Shown piece by piece: positions 29,302 through 38,064 of a DNA stretch of 64,000 nucleotides; position 1 is the stretch's first letter; every line of letters begins with the position of its first letter. Position numbers and translations under genes: made by a program. A model generated the notes under the pieces. That model searched no databases. It saw only the letters and a list, made by a program, of their open reading frames with translations, and had not been told where the DNA came from. This DNA comes from Pseudomonas sp. EpS/L25 (GTDB lineage Bacteria; Pseudomonadota; Gammaproteobacteria; Pseudomonadales; Pseudomonadaceae), in NCBI RefSeq assembly GCF_001512295.1, contig NZ_LNUP01000018.1:270191-334190 (forward strand), in the 5' to 3' direction.

Positions 29302-31713
29302 ATGCAGCGCCATTCTCGTTTCGCCCTTCATCCCCTGCGCCGTGCGGCGCGTGCCTTCGCCCTGGCGGTGCCGCTGGGCATCACCGGCGTGGCTGCGCCG
29401 CTGGTGCAGGCCGCGCCCAGTGTCCAGGAGTACCGCATCGAGGCGGGCAGCCTGGCCAGGGTCCTGAGCACCTTCGCGGCCCAGAGCGGCGTGTTGCTAT
29501 CGTCACCGGCCCAGGGGCTGGAGGAGCGCCGCAGTTCGGGGCTGCAGGGACGGTATACGCCGGACGAGGGCTTCGCGCGAATCCTGCAGGGCAGTGGCCT
29601 ACAGGCGGTGCGCCAGGCGGATGACAGCTATCGCCTGGAGGCCGTACCTGCGAGCGGGGTGACTTCCCTGAGCGACACCACGGTGACCGGTTTCGCCTTG
29701 GGCAACGCCTTGGGCGAGACCGACGGCTATCTCGCCACCCACAGCGACGTGGCCACCAAGACCAGCAAGTCGCTACTGGAGACCTCGCAGTCGGTGTCGG
29801 TGGTGACCCGTGAACAGATCGACGACCAGGGCGCCAAGACCGTCCAGCAGGCCATGAAATACACCCCGGGGATCTTCACCGGGCAAGTCGGGGCGTCCAA
29901 TCGCTACGACTACGTGGTGATGCGCGGTTTCGCCGACAACAGCGTCGACAACGTCTTTCTCGATGGCCTCAAGACCATGGGCGACAGCGGCACCTTCAGC
30001 TCGCTGCAGGTCGATCCCTATTTCCTCGAACGCATCGACGTGGTGAAGGGGCCGGCGTCGGTGCTCTATGGCCGCAGCCTGCCGGGTGGACTGGTGGCCC
30101 TGACCAGCAAGAAGCCGCTGTACCAGCCCTATCACCAGGTGCAGGCCACCCTGGGCAATCTCGGCCAGCGCGGCGCCGGCTTCGATTTCGGCGGCTCGCT
30201 GGACGAGGAGGGGCGTATCGCCTATCGCCTGGTGGGTCTGGCCCAGCACAGCGATACCCAGTTCGACCACGTGGAGGAAGAGCGCTACGCCCTGGCGCCG
30301 AGCCTGGCCATCGACCTTAGCGACGCCACCACCCTGACCCTGCAGGCCTATCTGCAAAAGGACCCCGATGGCGGCTACCACAGCGGGGTGCCGGCCGAGG
30401 GCAGTCTCTATCGCCGCAATGGTCGCTACCTCAGCAACCATTTCTTCGACGGCGAACCCGACCACGACAAGTTCGAGCGAACCCAGCAGATGGTCGGCTA
30501 TCAGTTCGAGCACCGTTTCAACGACGTCTGGAGCGCACGGCAGAACTTCCGCTACGCCAAGTCGCGGGTGGAATTGGAGCAGGTCTATGGCTACGGCTAT
30601 GTCGGCAACAGCGACCTGCTCAATCGCTACTACTCCGGCGGCCGCGAGAACCTGCACGCCTATACCCTGGACAACATGGTCCAGGCGGACTTCGATTGGG
30701 CGGGTACCCGACACACGCTGCTGGCCGGGGTCGACTATCAGCGCCGCTGGACCCACGTGGACTGGCCGAGTGGCACTGCCGATCCGCTGGACGCCTTCGA
30801 CCCGAGCTATGGCGGCCAGGTGACGATCTACCCCGGCAGCGAATACCGCCGTGAACTGGAGCAGACCGGCGTCTACCTGCAGGATCTGATCGAGCTGGAT
30901 CGCTGGCGCCTGTCTCTGGGCCTGCGCCAGGATTGGGTGGAGATCGGTATCGAAGACCGCAGCACCGGCTCACGCAGCAGCGAGCGCCGCGGTCAGGCCA
31001 GCGGGCGGGCCGGGGTGCTCTATCTGTTCGATAACGGCCTGGCGCCCTACCTGAGCTATTCCACGTCCTTCAATCCCAACGCCTACAACGACGCGGCGGG
31101 CAACCCGCTGGAGCCCACCGAGGGCAAGCAGTGGGAGCTTGGCCTGAAGTACCAGCCGCCGGGCAGCAGCAGTCTCTACACCGCCTCGCTGTTCCACATC
31201 ACCCAGGAGAACGTGGCGACCAAGCTGCCGCAGGAGGACTTCTATTCCTCGGTGGGTGAGATCCGCTCGCGCGGCCTGGAGCTGGAGGGCCATCTGCAGC
31301 TAGCCGAGCGCCTGAAGCTCCTGGGCAGCTACACCTTCACCGACATCGAATACACCCAGGCGCTGGACGGCACCCAGGGCAACACGCCGAACCAGGCACC
31401 GCGCCACCAGGCGTCGCTGTGGGGGCAATACGAGCTGGCGGGGCCTCTGGCGGGCTTCAGCGTTGGCGCCGGGGCGCGCTACGTGGGCACCAGTTGGGCG
31501 GACAAGGCCAATACCCGGAAGGTACCGGCCTATACCCTGGTGGACGCCATGCTCGCCTATGACTTCACCCGGTTGGGGTTGCCGGGGCTCACCGCGCGGA
31601 TCAATGCCAACAACCTGATGGGTAAAGACTATGTGGCGTCCTGCTACAGCCTGGACTTCTGCTATTTCGGGGAAGAGCGCAACGTGACCGCGACGGTCAG
31701 CTACAGCTTCTAG
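29302..31713 (+). CDS. TonB-dependent ferric-siderophore receptor with signalling domain
   Basis: An 803-residue outer-membrane receptor. The signal peptide runs to about residue 38 (PLVQAAP). The STN signalling domain at about 42-115 (YRIEAGSLARVLSTFAAQSG) explains the fecI/fecR neighbours. The plug domain starts near residue 155 (KSLLETSQSVSVVTREQIDDQG) and contains the MRGF and KGPASVLYG motifs. A 22-strand barrel follows, ending in aromatic F. The barrel and the late cysteine pair (CYSLDFC) resemble FhuA/FoxA-type hydroxamate receptors; the ligand is an inference. The TAG stop lies in a CTAG flanking a MITE, as at recR. Confidence 0.92.
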   Translation: MQRHSRFALHPLRRAARAFALAVPLGITGVAAPLVQAAPSVQEYRIEAGSLARVLSTFAAQSGVLLSSPAQGLEERRSSGLQGRYTPDEGFARILQGSGLQAVRQADDSYRLEAVPASGVTSLSDTTVTGFALGNALGETDGYLATHSDVATKTSKSLLETSQSVSVVTREQIDDQGAKTVQQAMKYTPGIFTGQVGASNRYDYVVMRGFADNSVDNVFLDGLKTMGDSGTFSSLQVDPYFLERIDVVKGPASVLYGRSLPGGLVALTSKKPLYQPYHQVQATLGNLGQRGAGFDFGGSLDEEGRIAYRLVGLAQHSDTQFDHVEEERYALAPSLAIDLSDATTLTLQAYLQKDPDGGYHSGVPAEGSLYRRNGRYLSNHFFDGEPDHDKFERTQQMVGYQFEHRFNDVWSARQNFRYAKSRVELEQVYGYGYVGNSDLLNRYYSGGRENLHAYTLDNMVQADFDWAGTRHTLLAGVDYQRRWTHVDWPSGTADPLDAFDPSYGGQVTIYPGSEYRRELEQTGVYLQDLIELDRWRLSLGLRQDWVEIGIEDRSTGSRSSERRGQASGRAGVLYLFDNGLAPYLSYSTSFNPNAYNDAAGNPLEPTEGKQWELGLKYQPPGSSSLYTASLFHITQENVATKLPQEDFYSSVGEIRSRGLELEGHLQLAERLKLLGSYTFTDIEYTQALDGTQGNTPNQAPRHQASLWGQYELAGPLAGFSVGAGARYVGTSWADKANTRKVPAYTLVDAMLAYDFTRLGLPGLTARINANNLMGKDYVASCYSLDFCYFGEERNVTATVSYSF

Positions 31714-31890
31714 TGTGGTGTTTCAGAAGTTCGCGCAAGAATTGGCGAGTGATTTTTTGGCGGTTCGGCGTTCCGACTGGGCCAGGCGCCGCGACGAGTC
31801 ATAGCAAAGCTATGGTGATGAGTGGCAACGCCGCCTAGGCCGAAAAAGCGCCGCCAAAATTGTGCAGATAACTTCTGAAACACCACACTA
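31711..31890. mobile_element. MITE-like element copy B, 180 bp, at the TonB receptor stop codon
   Basis: It has the same ends as copy A (TAGTGTGGTGTTTCAGAAGTT and its inverted partner), with CTAG on both outer sides (TTCTAG on the left, CTAGAA on the right). It lies in the opposite orientation to copy A and contains about 16 extra internal bases. It has no open reading frame. The two copies bracket the AraC regulator and the siderophore signalling genes. Confidence 0.82.
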
Positions 31891-31935
31891 GAAGGGCAGG
31901 GCGCCTGCCGCTGACTGAGCGGCAGGCTCAAGCCG

Positions 31936-32667
31936 TCAGCCTTCCAGCTGGCCACCGGCCAGGGCGCAGAGGCGCGCGGAGTCGAGGATGCGCACTTCCT
32001 TGCCTTCCGCTGCCAGCACGCCGCTCTGCTGGAAGCGGGTGAAGACTCGTGACACGGTTTCCACGGCCAGGCCGAGGAAGTTGCCGATCTCGTTGCGCGA
32101 CATGCTCAGGCGGAATTGCTGGGCGGAGAAGCCGCGGGCATGGAAGCGCGCCGAGAGATTGACCAGGAAGGTGGCGATGCGCTCGTCGGCGCTCTTCTTC
32201 GACAAGAGCACCATCATCTGCTGGTCGTCGCGGATCTCCCGGCTCATCACGCGCAGCAGTTGCCGACGCAGTTGCGGCAGCTGCTCGGAGAGTTCGTCCA
32301 GGCGCTCGAAGGGGATCTCGCAGACGGTGGTGGTCTCCAGCGCCCGTGCCGAGACCGGATAGCGCTCGCTGTCCATGCCCGACAGGCCGACCAGTTCGCT
32401 GGGCAGGTGGAAGCCGGTGATCTGTTCTTCGCCGGCGTCGCTCAGGCTGCTGGTGCGCAGGGCGCCGGAGCGTACGGCGTAGACCGAACCGAAGGTATCG
32501 CCCTGGCGGAACAGGTAGTCACCCTTGGCCAGCGGCCGGCCACGCTTGACGATCTGGTCGAGGGCGTCCAGGTCTTCCAGGTCGAGCGAGAGCGGCAGGC
32601 ACAGCGAGGCGAGGCTGCAGTCCTTGCAATGGGCCTGGGCGGTGCGCAGCTTGAGGGGCTCGGTCAT
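31936..32667 (-). CDS. anr: Anaerobic regulator Anr (FNR family)
   Basis: A 243-residue oxygen sensor and transcription factor. The 4Fe-4S cluster ligands C14, C17 and C23 lie in [12 protein letters not shown], with a fourth cysteine near residue 116. A cyclic-nucleotide-like beta roll and a Crp/FNR helix-turn-helix ([23 protein letters not shown]) follow. The start MTEPLKLR was preferred to a codon 20 residues upstream because it gives the known Anr length of about 244. It lies 63 bases downstream of hemN on the same strand, the usual hemN-anr arrangement, and binds TTGAT-N4-ATCAA sites when oxygen is low. Confidence 0.95.
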   Translation of the reverse strand: MTEPLKLRTAQAHCKDCSLASLCLPLSLDLEDLDALDQIVKRGRPLAKGDYLFRQGDTFGSVYAVRSGALRTSSLSDAGEEQITGFHLPSELVGLSGMDSERYPVSARALETTTVCEIPFERLDELSEQLPQLRRQLLRVMSREIRDDQQMMVLLSKKSADERIATFLVNLSARFHARGFSAQQFRLSMSRNEIGNFLGLAVETVSRVFTRFQQSGVLAAEGKEVRILDSARLCALAGGQLEG

Positions 32668-32730
32668 GGGGGCGGGTCGCTTCTCGTCTGGTTCCAAAAG
32701 TCTAACTTTAGCAGTCGTGGCAGGCATGGG

Positions 32731-34113
32731 TCATATCACCCGGGAAAAGCGCTGACTGTCATGGCCCGCCAGATAGCGGTCGAACAGCATGCACAGGGCA
32801 CGGATCAGCAACCGTCCTGGCGCCAATACCTGCAGGCCGCGCGCATCGAGACGGATCAGGCCATCGGCGGCCATGGCTTCGAGCTGGGGCCAGGCCTCGG
32901 CGAAGTACTGGCGGAAATCCAGTTCGCAACTGCGCTCGATGGCCGCGAAATCCAGCTGGAAGTGGCAGATCAACTGGGCGATCACCGCGCCGCGGATGCG
33001 GTCGTCCCGCGAGCGGCGCAGGCCACGGGTCACCGCCAGTTCGCCCTGGCCCAGGCGCTCCTGATAGCCGCCGAGGTCGGGACTGTTCTGGCAGAGGACG
33101 TCGCCGACCTGGCTGATGGCGGAGACGCCCAGGCCGAGCAGGTCGCAATGACCATGGGTGGTGTAGCCCTGGAAGTTGCGCTGCAGGGTGCCGTCTTCCT
33201 GGGCGATGGCCAGGTCGTCGTCGGGCAGGGCGAAGTGGTCCATGCCGATATAGCGATAGCCGGCGGCCAGCAGCTGTTCCACGGTGCGCTGCAGCATCTC
33301 CAGCTTGGCCGCGGGGTCCGGTAGCTCACTGGCCTCGATGCGCCGCTGGGGCGGAAAGCGGTGCGGCAGGTGGGCGTAGTTGAACACCGACAGCCGATGG
33401 GGTTGCAGTTCCAGCACCCGCGCCACGGTCTGGGCGAAGCCGGCCGTGGTCTGTCGCGGCAGGCCGTAGATGAGGTCCAGGTTGATGGAGCGGTACCCGA
33501 GGGCGCGGGCAGCTTCCACCAGGGTGCGGGTGTCGTCGAAGGGTTGCAGGCGATTGATCGCCAGCTGCACCTGCAGGTCGAGATCCTGGACGCCGAAGCT
33601 GACGCGGTTGAAGCCCAGCTCGCGCAAGAGGCCCATGGTGCTCCAGTCGGCTTCGCGCGGATCGATCTCGATGGAGTAGTCGCCACGGTCGTCGTCGGCC
33701 AGGGTGAAGTGGCGCCGCAGGTCGGCCATGAGCTCGCGCAACTGCACGGGATTGAGAAAGGTCGGGGTACCGCCGCCGAGGTGCAGTTGGTCCACCCGCT
33801 GCCCGCCGTCCAGGTGGCGGCTGGTGAGGGCCATTTCCTGGCGCAGGGCCGCGAGGTAGGCGACGCTGCGGCTACGGTCCTTGGTGATGACCTTGTTGCA
33901 CGCGCAGTAGTAGCAGATGTTGGCGCAGAAGGGCACGTGGACGTAGAGCGACAGCGGGCGACCGGCCTGGCGGCTCAGGCGTAGCGCACCGAGCAGGTCG
34001 AAGGCGCCGATGCCGTCATGGAATTGCACGGCGGTGGGATAGGAGGTGTAGCGGGGGCCGGCGCGATCATAGCGGGCGATAAGGTCGGCGTCCCAGGCGA
34101 GGGCGGCTGTCAT
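32731..34113 (-). CDS. hemN: Oxygen-independent coproporphyrinogen III oxidase HemN
   Basis: A 460-residue radical-SAM enzyme that makes protoporphyrinogen IX for haem without oxygen. The iron-sulfur cysteines are C63, C67 and C70 (CxxxCxxC, in FCANICYYCACNK). The start MTAALAWDADLIARYDRAGPRYTSYPTA is the recognised N-terminus; the longer open frame up to 34251 would cross the promoter. A perfect Anr box sits 56 bases upstream. Length fits HemN (about 457). It is probably co-transcribed with anr. Confidence 0.96.
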   Translation of the reverse strand: MTAALAWDADLIARYDRAGPRYTSYPTAVQFHDGIGAFDLLGALRLSRQAGRPLSLYVHVPFCANICYYCACNKVITKDRSRSVAYLAALRQEMALTSRHLDGGQRVDQLHLGGGTPTFLNPVQLRELMADLRRHFTLADDDRGDYSIEIDPREADWSTMGLLRELGFNRVSFGVQDLDLQVQLAINRLQPFDDTRTLVEAARALGYRSINLDLIYGLPRQTTAGFAQTVARVLELQPHRLSVFNYAHLPHRFPPQRRIEASELPDPAAKLEMLQRTVEQLLAAGYRYIGMDHFALPDDDLAIAQEDGTLQRNFQGYTTHGHCDLLGLGVSAISQVGDVLCQNSPDLGGYQERLGQGELAVTRGLRRSRDDRIRGAVIAQLICHFQLDFAAIERSCELDFRQYFAEAWPQLEAMAADGLIRLDARGLQVLAPGRLLIRALCMLFDRYLAGHDSQRFSRVI

Positions 34114-34168
34114 GCCGGGCTCCAATGGCTTCGAGGTGTCCAGTGTGAGGGGCGGCGCCCGCGCTTTA

Positions 34169-34182
34169 TTGATCCAGATCAA
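34169..34182. promoter_or_regulatory. Anr/FNR box between hemN and the hydrolase gene
   Basis: TTGATCCAGATCAA is a perfect TTGAT-N4-ATCAA palindrome. It lies 56 bases upstream of hemN and 44 upstream of the divergent gene at 34226, so it may control either or both. Control of hemN by Anr is established in Pseudomonas. Confidence 0.88.
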
Positions 34183-34225
34183 TGGATAGCCGGTTAAGCT
34201 TTGGCGTTTGGACGAGGAGTAGCCC

Positions 34226-34873
34226 ATGGCAGACGAGTTGTACCTCGCCACCTTCCGCGAGGTCAGACCTGCGGGGACACCCCTGGCGACCCTGTTGCTG
34301 GCCCATGGCGCCGGCGCGGGGATGGACAGCCCCTTCCTGGAACAACTGGCGGTGGAACTGGCGCGGCGCGAGATCCGGACCCTGAGATTCGACTTTCCCT
34401 ACATGGCGTGCGCCCGGGCCGAGGGTAGGCGACGCCCGCCGAATCCTGCGGCGGTGCTGCTGGAGCACTGGCGCCAGATGGTTGCGCTCTGGCGCGCGGC
34501 AGAAAGCGGCCCGCTGTGGCTGGCGGGCAAGTCCATGGGCGGACGGATGGCCAGTCTGCTGGCCGACGAACTGGGCGCGGCGGGACTGATCTGCCTCGGC
34601 TATCCCTTCCATCCAGCGGGGAAGCCCGAACGGCTGCGCACCGAACACCTGGCGACCCTGGCCACGCCGACACTGATCGTCCAGGGCGAGCGCGACGCCC
34701 TGGGCAACCGCGAGGAGGTGGCCGGTTATACCCTGGCGCCGTCCGTCGAGGTGCAGTGGATCGCCACCGCGGACCATGACCTCAAGCCGCTCAAGAGTAG
34801 TGGCCTGAGCCGAGCCCAGGTGCTGGCGGACACGGCGGCACGGGTAGCGGCCTTCGTGAGAACCGGCGGCTAG
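34226..34873 (+). CDS. Alpha/beta hydrolase (dienelactone-hydrolase-like)
   Basis: A 215-residue cytoplasmic hydrolase with oxyanion region LLLAHGAGAGMDSPF, nucleophile serine in GKSMGGRMAS (near residue 101), and a catalytic His near HDLKPLK. It belongs to the small KANL3/Tex30-like alpha/beta hydrolase group; the substrate is unknown. GAGGAG lies just before the start. Its stop overlaps the stop of the rhodanese gene on the other strand (CTAG). The shared Anr box suggests low-oxygen induction, as an inference. Confidence 0.82.
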   Translation: MADELYLATFREVRPAGTPLATLLLAHGAGAGMDSPFLEQLAVELARREIRTLRFDFPYMACARAEGRRRPPNPAAVLLEHWRQMVALWRAAESGPLWLAGKSMGGRMASLLADELGAAGLICLGYPFHPAGKPERLRTEHLATLATPTLIVQGERDALGNREEVAGYTLAPSVEVQWIATADHDLKPLKSSGLSRAQVLADTAARVAAFVRTGG

Positions 34874-36438
34874 ATCACCCGGAAGCCGCTGGTGCCATCG
34901 CGCCGCAACTGCTCGACCAAACCGAATTCCCAGTCGAGGTAGGCCTGCATCGCCTCGCGCGGGGCGTCGGTACCCTCGTAGGGACGGCGATAGCGGTCGC
35001 GACGGGTCGACAGAAGCTGTGTCTCCCCGCTTTCCACGGGCAGCCCGGCGGCCAGCCAGGCCGAGGTACCGCCCTCCAGCAGCAGGACGGGACGGTCGGT
35101 GGTGGACTGGACGTCGACGGCGGCGAAGGCGGCCAGTTGACCGCTGCCACAGGTGAAGACATAGCGCTCGGCTGGCGGCAGGGCCGTCGGCAGATCGGCG
35201 CGCAGCACCCAGGCGGCGCCGGGAATGTGGCGCTGCACGTAGTTCGCGCTGGCGGTGACGTCCAGCACCTGGGTGCCCGGCTCGGCCAGCAGCTCCTGCA
35301 GACGCGTCACGGAGATACGCTCCACCGGCCCAGGGGTGGGAGCGGGCGCCTGCCAGGGACCGGTGGCGCTCAGGGCGGTGGCTGGGAGGTCGTCCACCAC
35401 CGCGACCTCCCAGCCCATCTGCGCCAGCCAGGAGGCGCTCATGTTGGCGCGCACGCCATCGTCGTCCACCAGCGCCAGGCGCGCGCCGCGCACCGGGGCG
35501 CTGTGATCGGTCTCCTGTACCAGCTGGCCGCCCGGGGTGGAGCGGGCGTCGGGCAGATGGCCGGCGGCGAATTCCTCGGGGGTACGCACATCGATCAGGT
35601 AGTTCGTCCGCCGGGGGTTGCTGCGCCAGGCCTCCAGTTCGCTGAAGGGGAGGCGGGCGACACCGGCGCGGTCGGCCACCTGGCGGGCGCGGGTGGCGGC
35701 GGTCGCCCGGGTCGCCGGGCTGACGTCGCCGCAGCGGCGGGCCTGGCCCTGTTCCAGTTGCTGGCCCGCGAGCGTCCAGCCGATGGTGCCATTGCGCAGG
35801 GCCGCCACTGGATTGGGGATGCCGGCGTTGATCAGCGACTGGGCACCGATCAGGCTGCGGGTACGGCCGGCGCAATTGACGATGACCCGCGTGCGGGGAT
35901 CGGGAGCCAGCTCGGCCACCCGCAGCACCAGTTCGGCGCCCGGTACGCTGACGCCGCCAGGAATGCTCATGGTCTGGTATTCCTCGAAACGGCGGGCATC
36001 CAGGATCACGACATCGGCGTTCTGGTCCAGCAGCGCCTTGACCTCCTCGGCCGGCAGCGAGGGGGTATGGCGTCGGCTCTCCACCAGCTCGCCAAAGGCC
36101 TTGCTCGGCACGTTGACGTCGATGAACAGCTCGCCGCCGCTGGCACGCCAACCTGCCAGGGCACCCTCGAGCAAGGCTACGTCGGTATAGCCCAGGGCCT
36201 GCAGGCGCTCGGCGGCGCGTTCGGCCAGGCCTTCGCCATCGTCATAGAGGGTGATGGCCACGTCGCGGCGCGGCAGGCGCGCCCAGGCTTCCAGCTCCAG
36301 GCGCGACAATGGCAGGTTGGCGGCCCACAGCGGATGGCCTTCGGCAAACGGCGCTTCCTCGCGGACATCGAGCAGGGCGACTTCCGCCCCGGCGAGCAGG
36401 GCCTGGCGAATCTCGGCAGGGGTACGGACGGCGGTCAT
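34870..36438 (-). CDS. Four-domain rhodanese (sulfurtransferase)
   Basis: A 522-residue cytoplasmic protein built of four rhodanese-like domains, at about residues 5-105, 130-228, 262-352 and 373-470. Active-site cysteines are present in domain 2 (C189, VNCAGRTRS) and domain 4 (C430, FTCGSGQ). Domains 1 and 3 have Asp at the equivalent place (D67, D327) and should be inactive. A C-terminal extension of about 50 residues is rich in Arg. It overlaps the thiol dioxygenase gene upstream by four bases, so the two form an operon. The pair suggests handling of sulfane or sulfite sulfur from thiols. Confidence 0.88.
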   Translation of the reverse strand: MTAVRTPAEIRQALLAGAEVALLDVREEAPFAEGHPLWAANLPLSRLELEAWARLPRRDVAITLYDDGEGLAERAAERLQALGYTDVALLEGALAGWRASGGELFIDVNVPSKAFGELVESRRHTPSLPAEEVKALLDQNADVVILDARRFEEYQTMSIPGGVSVPGAELVLRVAELAPDPRTRVIVNCAGRTRSLIGAQSLINAGIPNPVAALRNGTIGWTLAGQQLEQGQARRCGDVSPATRATAATRARQVADRAGVARLPFSELEAWRSNPRRTNYLIDVRTPEEFAAGHLPDARSTPGGQLVQETDHSAPVRGARLALVDDDGVRANMSASWLAQMGWEVAVVDDLPATALSATGPWQAPAPTPGPVERISVTRLQELLAEPGTQVLDVTASANYVQRHIPGAAWVLRADLPTALPPAERYVFTCGSGQLAAFAAVDVQSTTDRPVLLLEGGTSAWLAAGLPVESGETQLLSTRRDRYRRPYEGTDAPREAMQAYLDWEFGLVEQLRRDGTSGFRVI

Positions 36439-37037
36439 GGCGTGGCGGTCTCCTGGGACAGGTCCCACAGGTTGGGCAACTGGCGGTTGGTGTAGCCGGA
36501 AATGAAGGGTTTCTCCCGGCCATCGAGGTCATAGACGGCACGGCGCACGGCGCCGATGTTGCCGCCATAGACGTGGATGCTGATGGAGGTGCGGTCGGCA
36601 TAGGCGTTGCTCACCTGGTGGATGTCACCCACCCGCGGCGACACCGCCTCTACCTGGCCGGGCTGCAGACGCATGGGCGCACCTTCCGGCAACAGGCGGC
36701 CATCGGGCCCTCGGGCGAAGCCCTGGGCGGTCTCGGCGCCGCGCAGCATGCCGATCAGGCCCCAGGTTCGATGGTCGTGCACCGGCGTGGCCTGGCCCGG
36801 CCCCCAGACGAAGCTCACCACCGAAAAGCGTTGGCGGGCATCGGCATGCAGCAGGTACTGGCTGTAACGCTCGGGCCGGGGCAGGGCGCAGTCCTCGGGC
36901 AGCCAGTCGTCGTGACGCACCAGGTCGCCGAGCAGGACCGCGCCGCGGGCCAGCAGCTGGGGTTCAGCGGGCTGTTCGTCCACCAGGGCGGCGAGGTCGT
37001 GCAGGAACAGGCGCAGGCGGTCGAGCCTAAGAGTCAT
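36435..37037 (-). CDS. Thiol dioxygenase (cysteine or 3-mercaptopropionate dioxygenase family)
   Basis: A 200-residue cupin iron enzyme that oxidises a thiol to its sulfinate with O2. The metal ligands are H87 and H89 (TPVHDH) and H140 (GDIHQV), as in the family. The start at 37037 (MTLRLDR) has a GGAG site; GTG at 37049 is an alternative. Bacterial members act either on cysteine or on 3-mercaptopropionate, and the sequence alone does not decide. The partner rhodanese suggests that the sulfur product is captured. It is divergent from the class II aldolase gene. Confidence 0.88.
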   Translation of the reverse strand: MTLRLDRLRLFLHDLAALVDEQPAEPQLLARGAVLLGDLVRHDDWLPEDCALPRPERYSQYLLHADARQRFSVVSFVWGPGQATPVHDHRTWGLIGMLRGAETAQGFARGPDGRLLPEGAPMRLQPGQVEAVSPRVGDIHQVSNAYADRTSISIHVYGGNIGAVRRAVYDLDGREKPFISGYTNRQLPNLWDLSQETATP

Positions 37038-37284
37038 GGCGGGCTCCACGGATAGGCGGGTGGTAGTGGGGCCATTAAAGCAGGACCGAGACCCTCGACC
37101 TTAGATCGATTGGTTCTGTACTGACAACCGATAGCTGCATGTTTAGGTAGCCACGTTATCCGTAATGAGTATATTAGGTTATGCGGAATCGGTATTTAGA
37201 TTGGACGAGTAATTAGAGTTAGGTTCTAAGCAGACCAGGGCAACGCCCGTCGCCCTGGCTTTCTGCTGCCCTCGGAGCCCTTGC
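37038..37284. promoter_or_regulatory. AT-rich divergent promoter region, dioxygenase and aldolase operons
   Basis: These 247 bases are much richer in A and T than the genes around them. They hold a near direct repeat (GTTATCCGTAAT and GTTATGCGGAAT, starting at 37155 and 37179) and the motif CGGTATTTA at 37190-37198. The motif recurs at 54920 and, as CGGTATTAA, at 55025, also in promoter gaps of sulfur genes. It is a likely site for a shared regulator, perhaps of the CysB or LysR kind; that is inference. Confidence 0.5.
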
Positions 37285-38064
37285 ATGACCGCCCTCGTCC
37301 CCTCCCTCGCCAGCGTCCGTGCCCAGGTGTCTGTCGCCGAATGGGAGGCGCGGGTCAAACTCGCGGCGGCCTATCGGTTGGCGGCGCGCGAACGCTGGAC
37401 CGATCACATCTACACCCATTTTTCACTGCGGGTACCGGGGCCGGATGAGCACTTCCTGATCAATCCCTTCGGCCAGACCTTCGACGAGATCACCGCCTCC
37501 TCGTTGGTGAAGGTGGACATCGACGGGGAGATCGTCCTCGATCCCACGGGCTTCGGCATCAATCCCGCCGGCTATGTGATCCATAGCGCCATCCATCGCG
37601 CCCAACCCGAGACCCACGCGGTGTTGCACACCCATACCGCGGCGGGTATCGGCGTCTCGGCTCAGCGCGGGGGCCTGCTGATGATCTCCCAACACGCCAT
37701 GAGGTTCTTCCGGCGCCTGGCCTATCACGGCTACGAGGGCGTGGCCCTGGATCTGGACGAGCAGAGCCGGCTGGTGGCCGATCTCGGACCGCACCAGGCC
37801 ATGATCCTCCGCAATCACGGCTTGCTCACCACTGGCCAGAGCCTGGAGGAAGCCTTCTGGCACCTCTACTACCTGGAGCGCTCCTGTGCCGCGCAGTTGG
37901 CGGCCCAGAGTGGCGGCGCCGAGCTGGTGATCGCCCCGGACGCCGTCGCGCAGAAGGTCAGCGACCTGATCCCTGGCAATCTGGCCCGCGGTGCCCATGT
38001 CCGCCACTGGGAGGCGGCGGTGCGCCAGCTGGAGCGCCAGCAAGGCCGGGAGTACGGGCTATGA
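37285..38064 (+). CDS. Class II aldolase/adducin family protein
   Basis: A 259-residue protein of the class II aldolase/epimerase fold. Metal ligands are likely H115 and H117 (LHTHTAAG) and H178 (NHGLLT). Members cleave sugar phosphates, are epimerases, or are decarboxylases; no substrate can be named. Its stop overlaps the start of a binding-protein gene (ATGA), tying it to transport functions. The start follows GAGCCC. Placement in a sulfur context suggests a role in releasing carbon from a sulfonate or thiol compound, as an inference. Confidence 0.85.
   Translation: MTALVPSLASVRAQVSVAEWEARVKLAAAYRLAARERWTDHIYTHFSLRVPGPDEHFLINPFGQTFDEITASSLVKVDIDGEIVLDPTGFGINPAGYVIHSAIHRAQPETHAVLHTHTAAGIGVSAQRGGLLMISQHAMRFFRRLAYHGYEGVALDLDEQSRLVADLGPHQAMILRNHGLLTTGQSLEEAFWHLYYLERSCAAQLAAQSGGAELVIAPDAVAQKVSDLIPGNLARGAHVRHWEAAVRQLERQQGREYGL

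Noticed and set aside
34166-36151. 661-residue minus-strand frame overlapping the hydrolase and rhodanese genes
   Set aside because: The rhodanese in another frame of the same strand has clear domains and catalytic cysteines; this translation is Arg/Pro/Gly-rich and runs through the hemN promoter.
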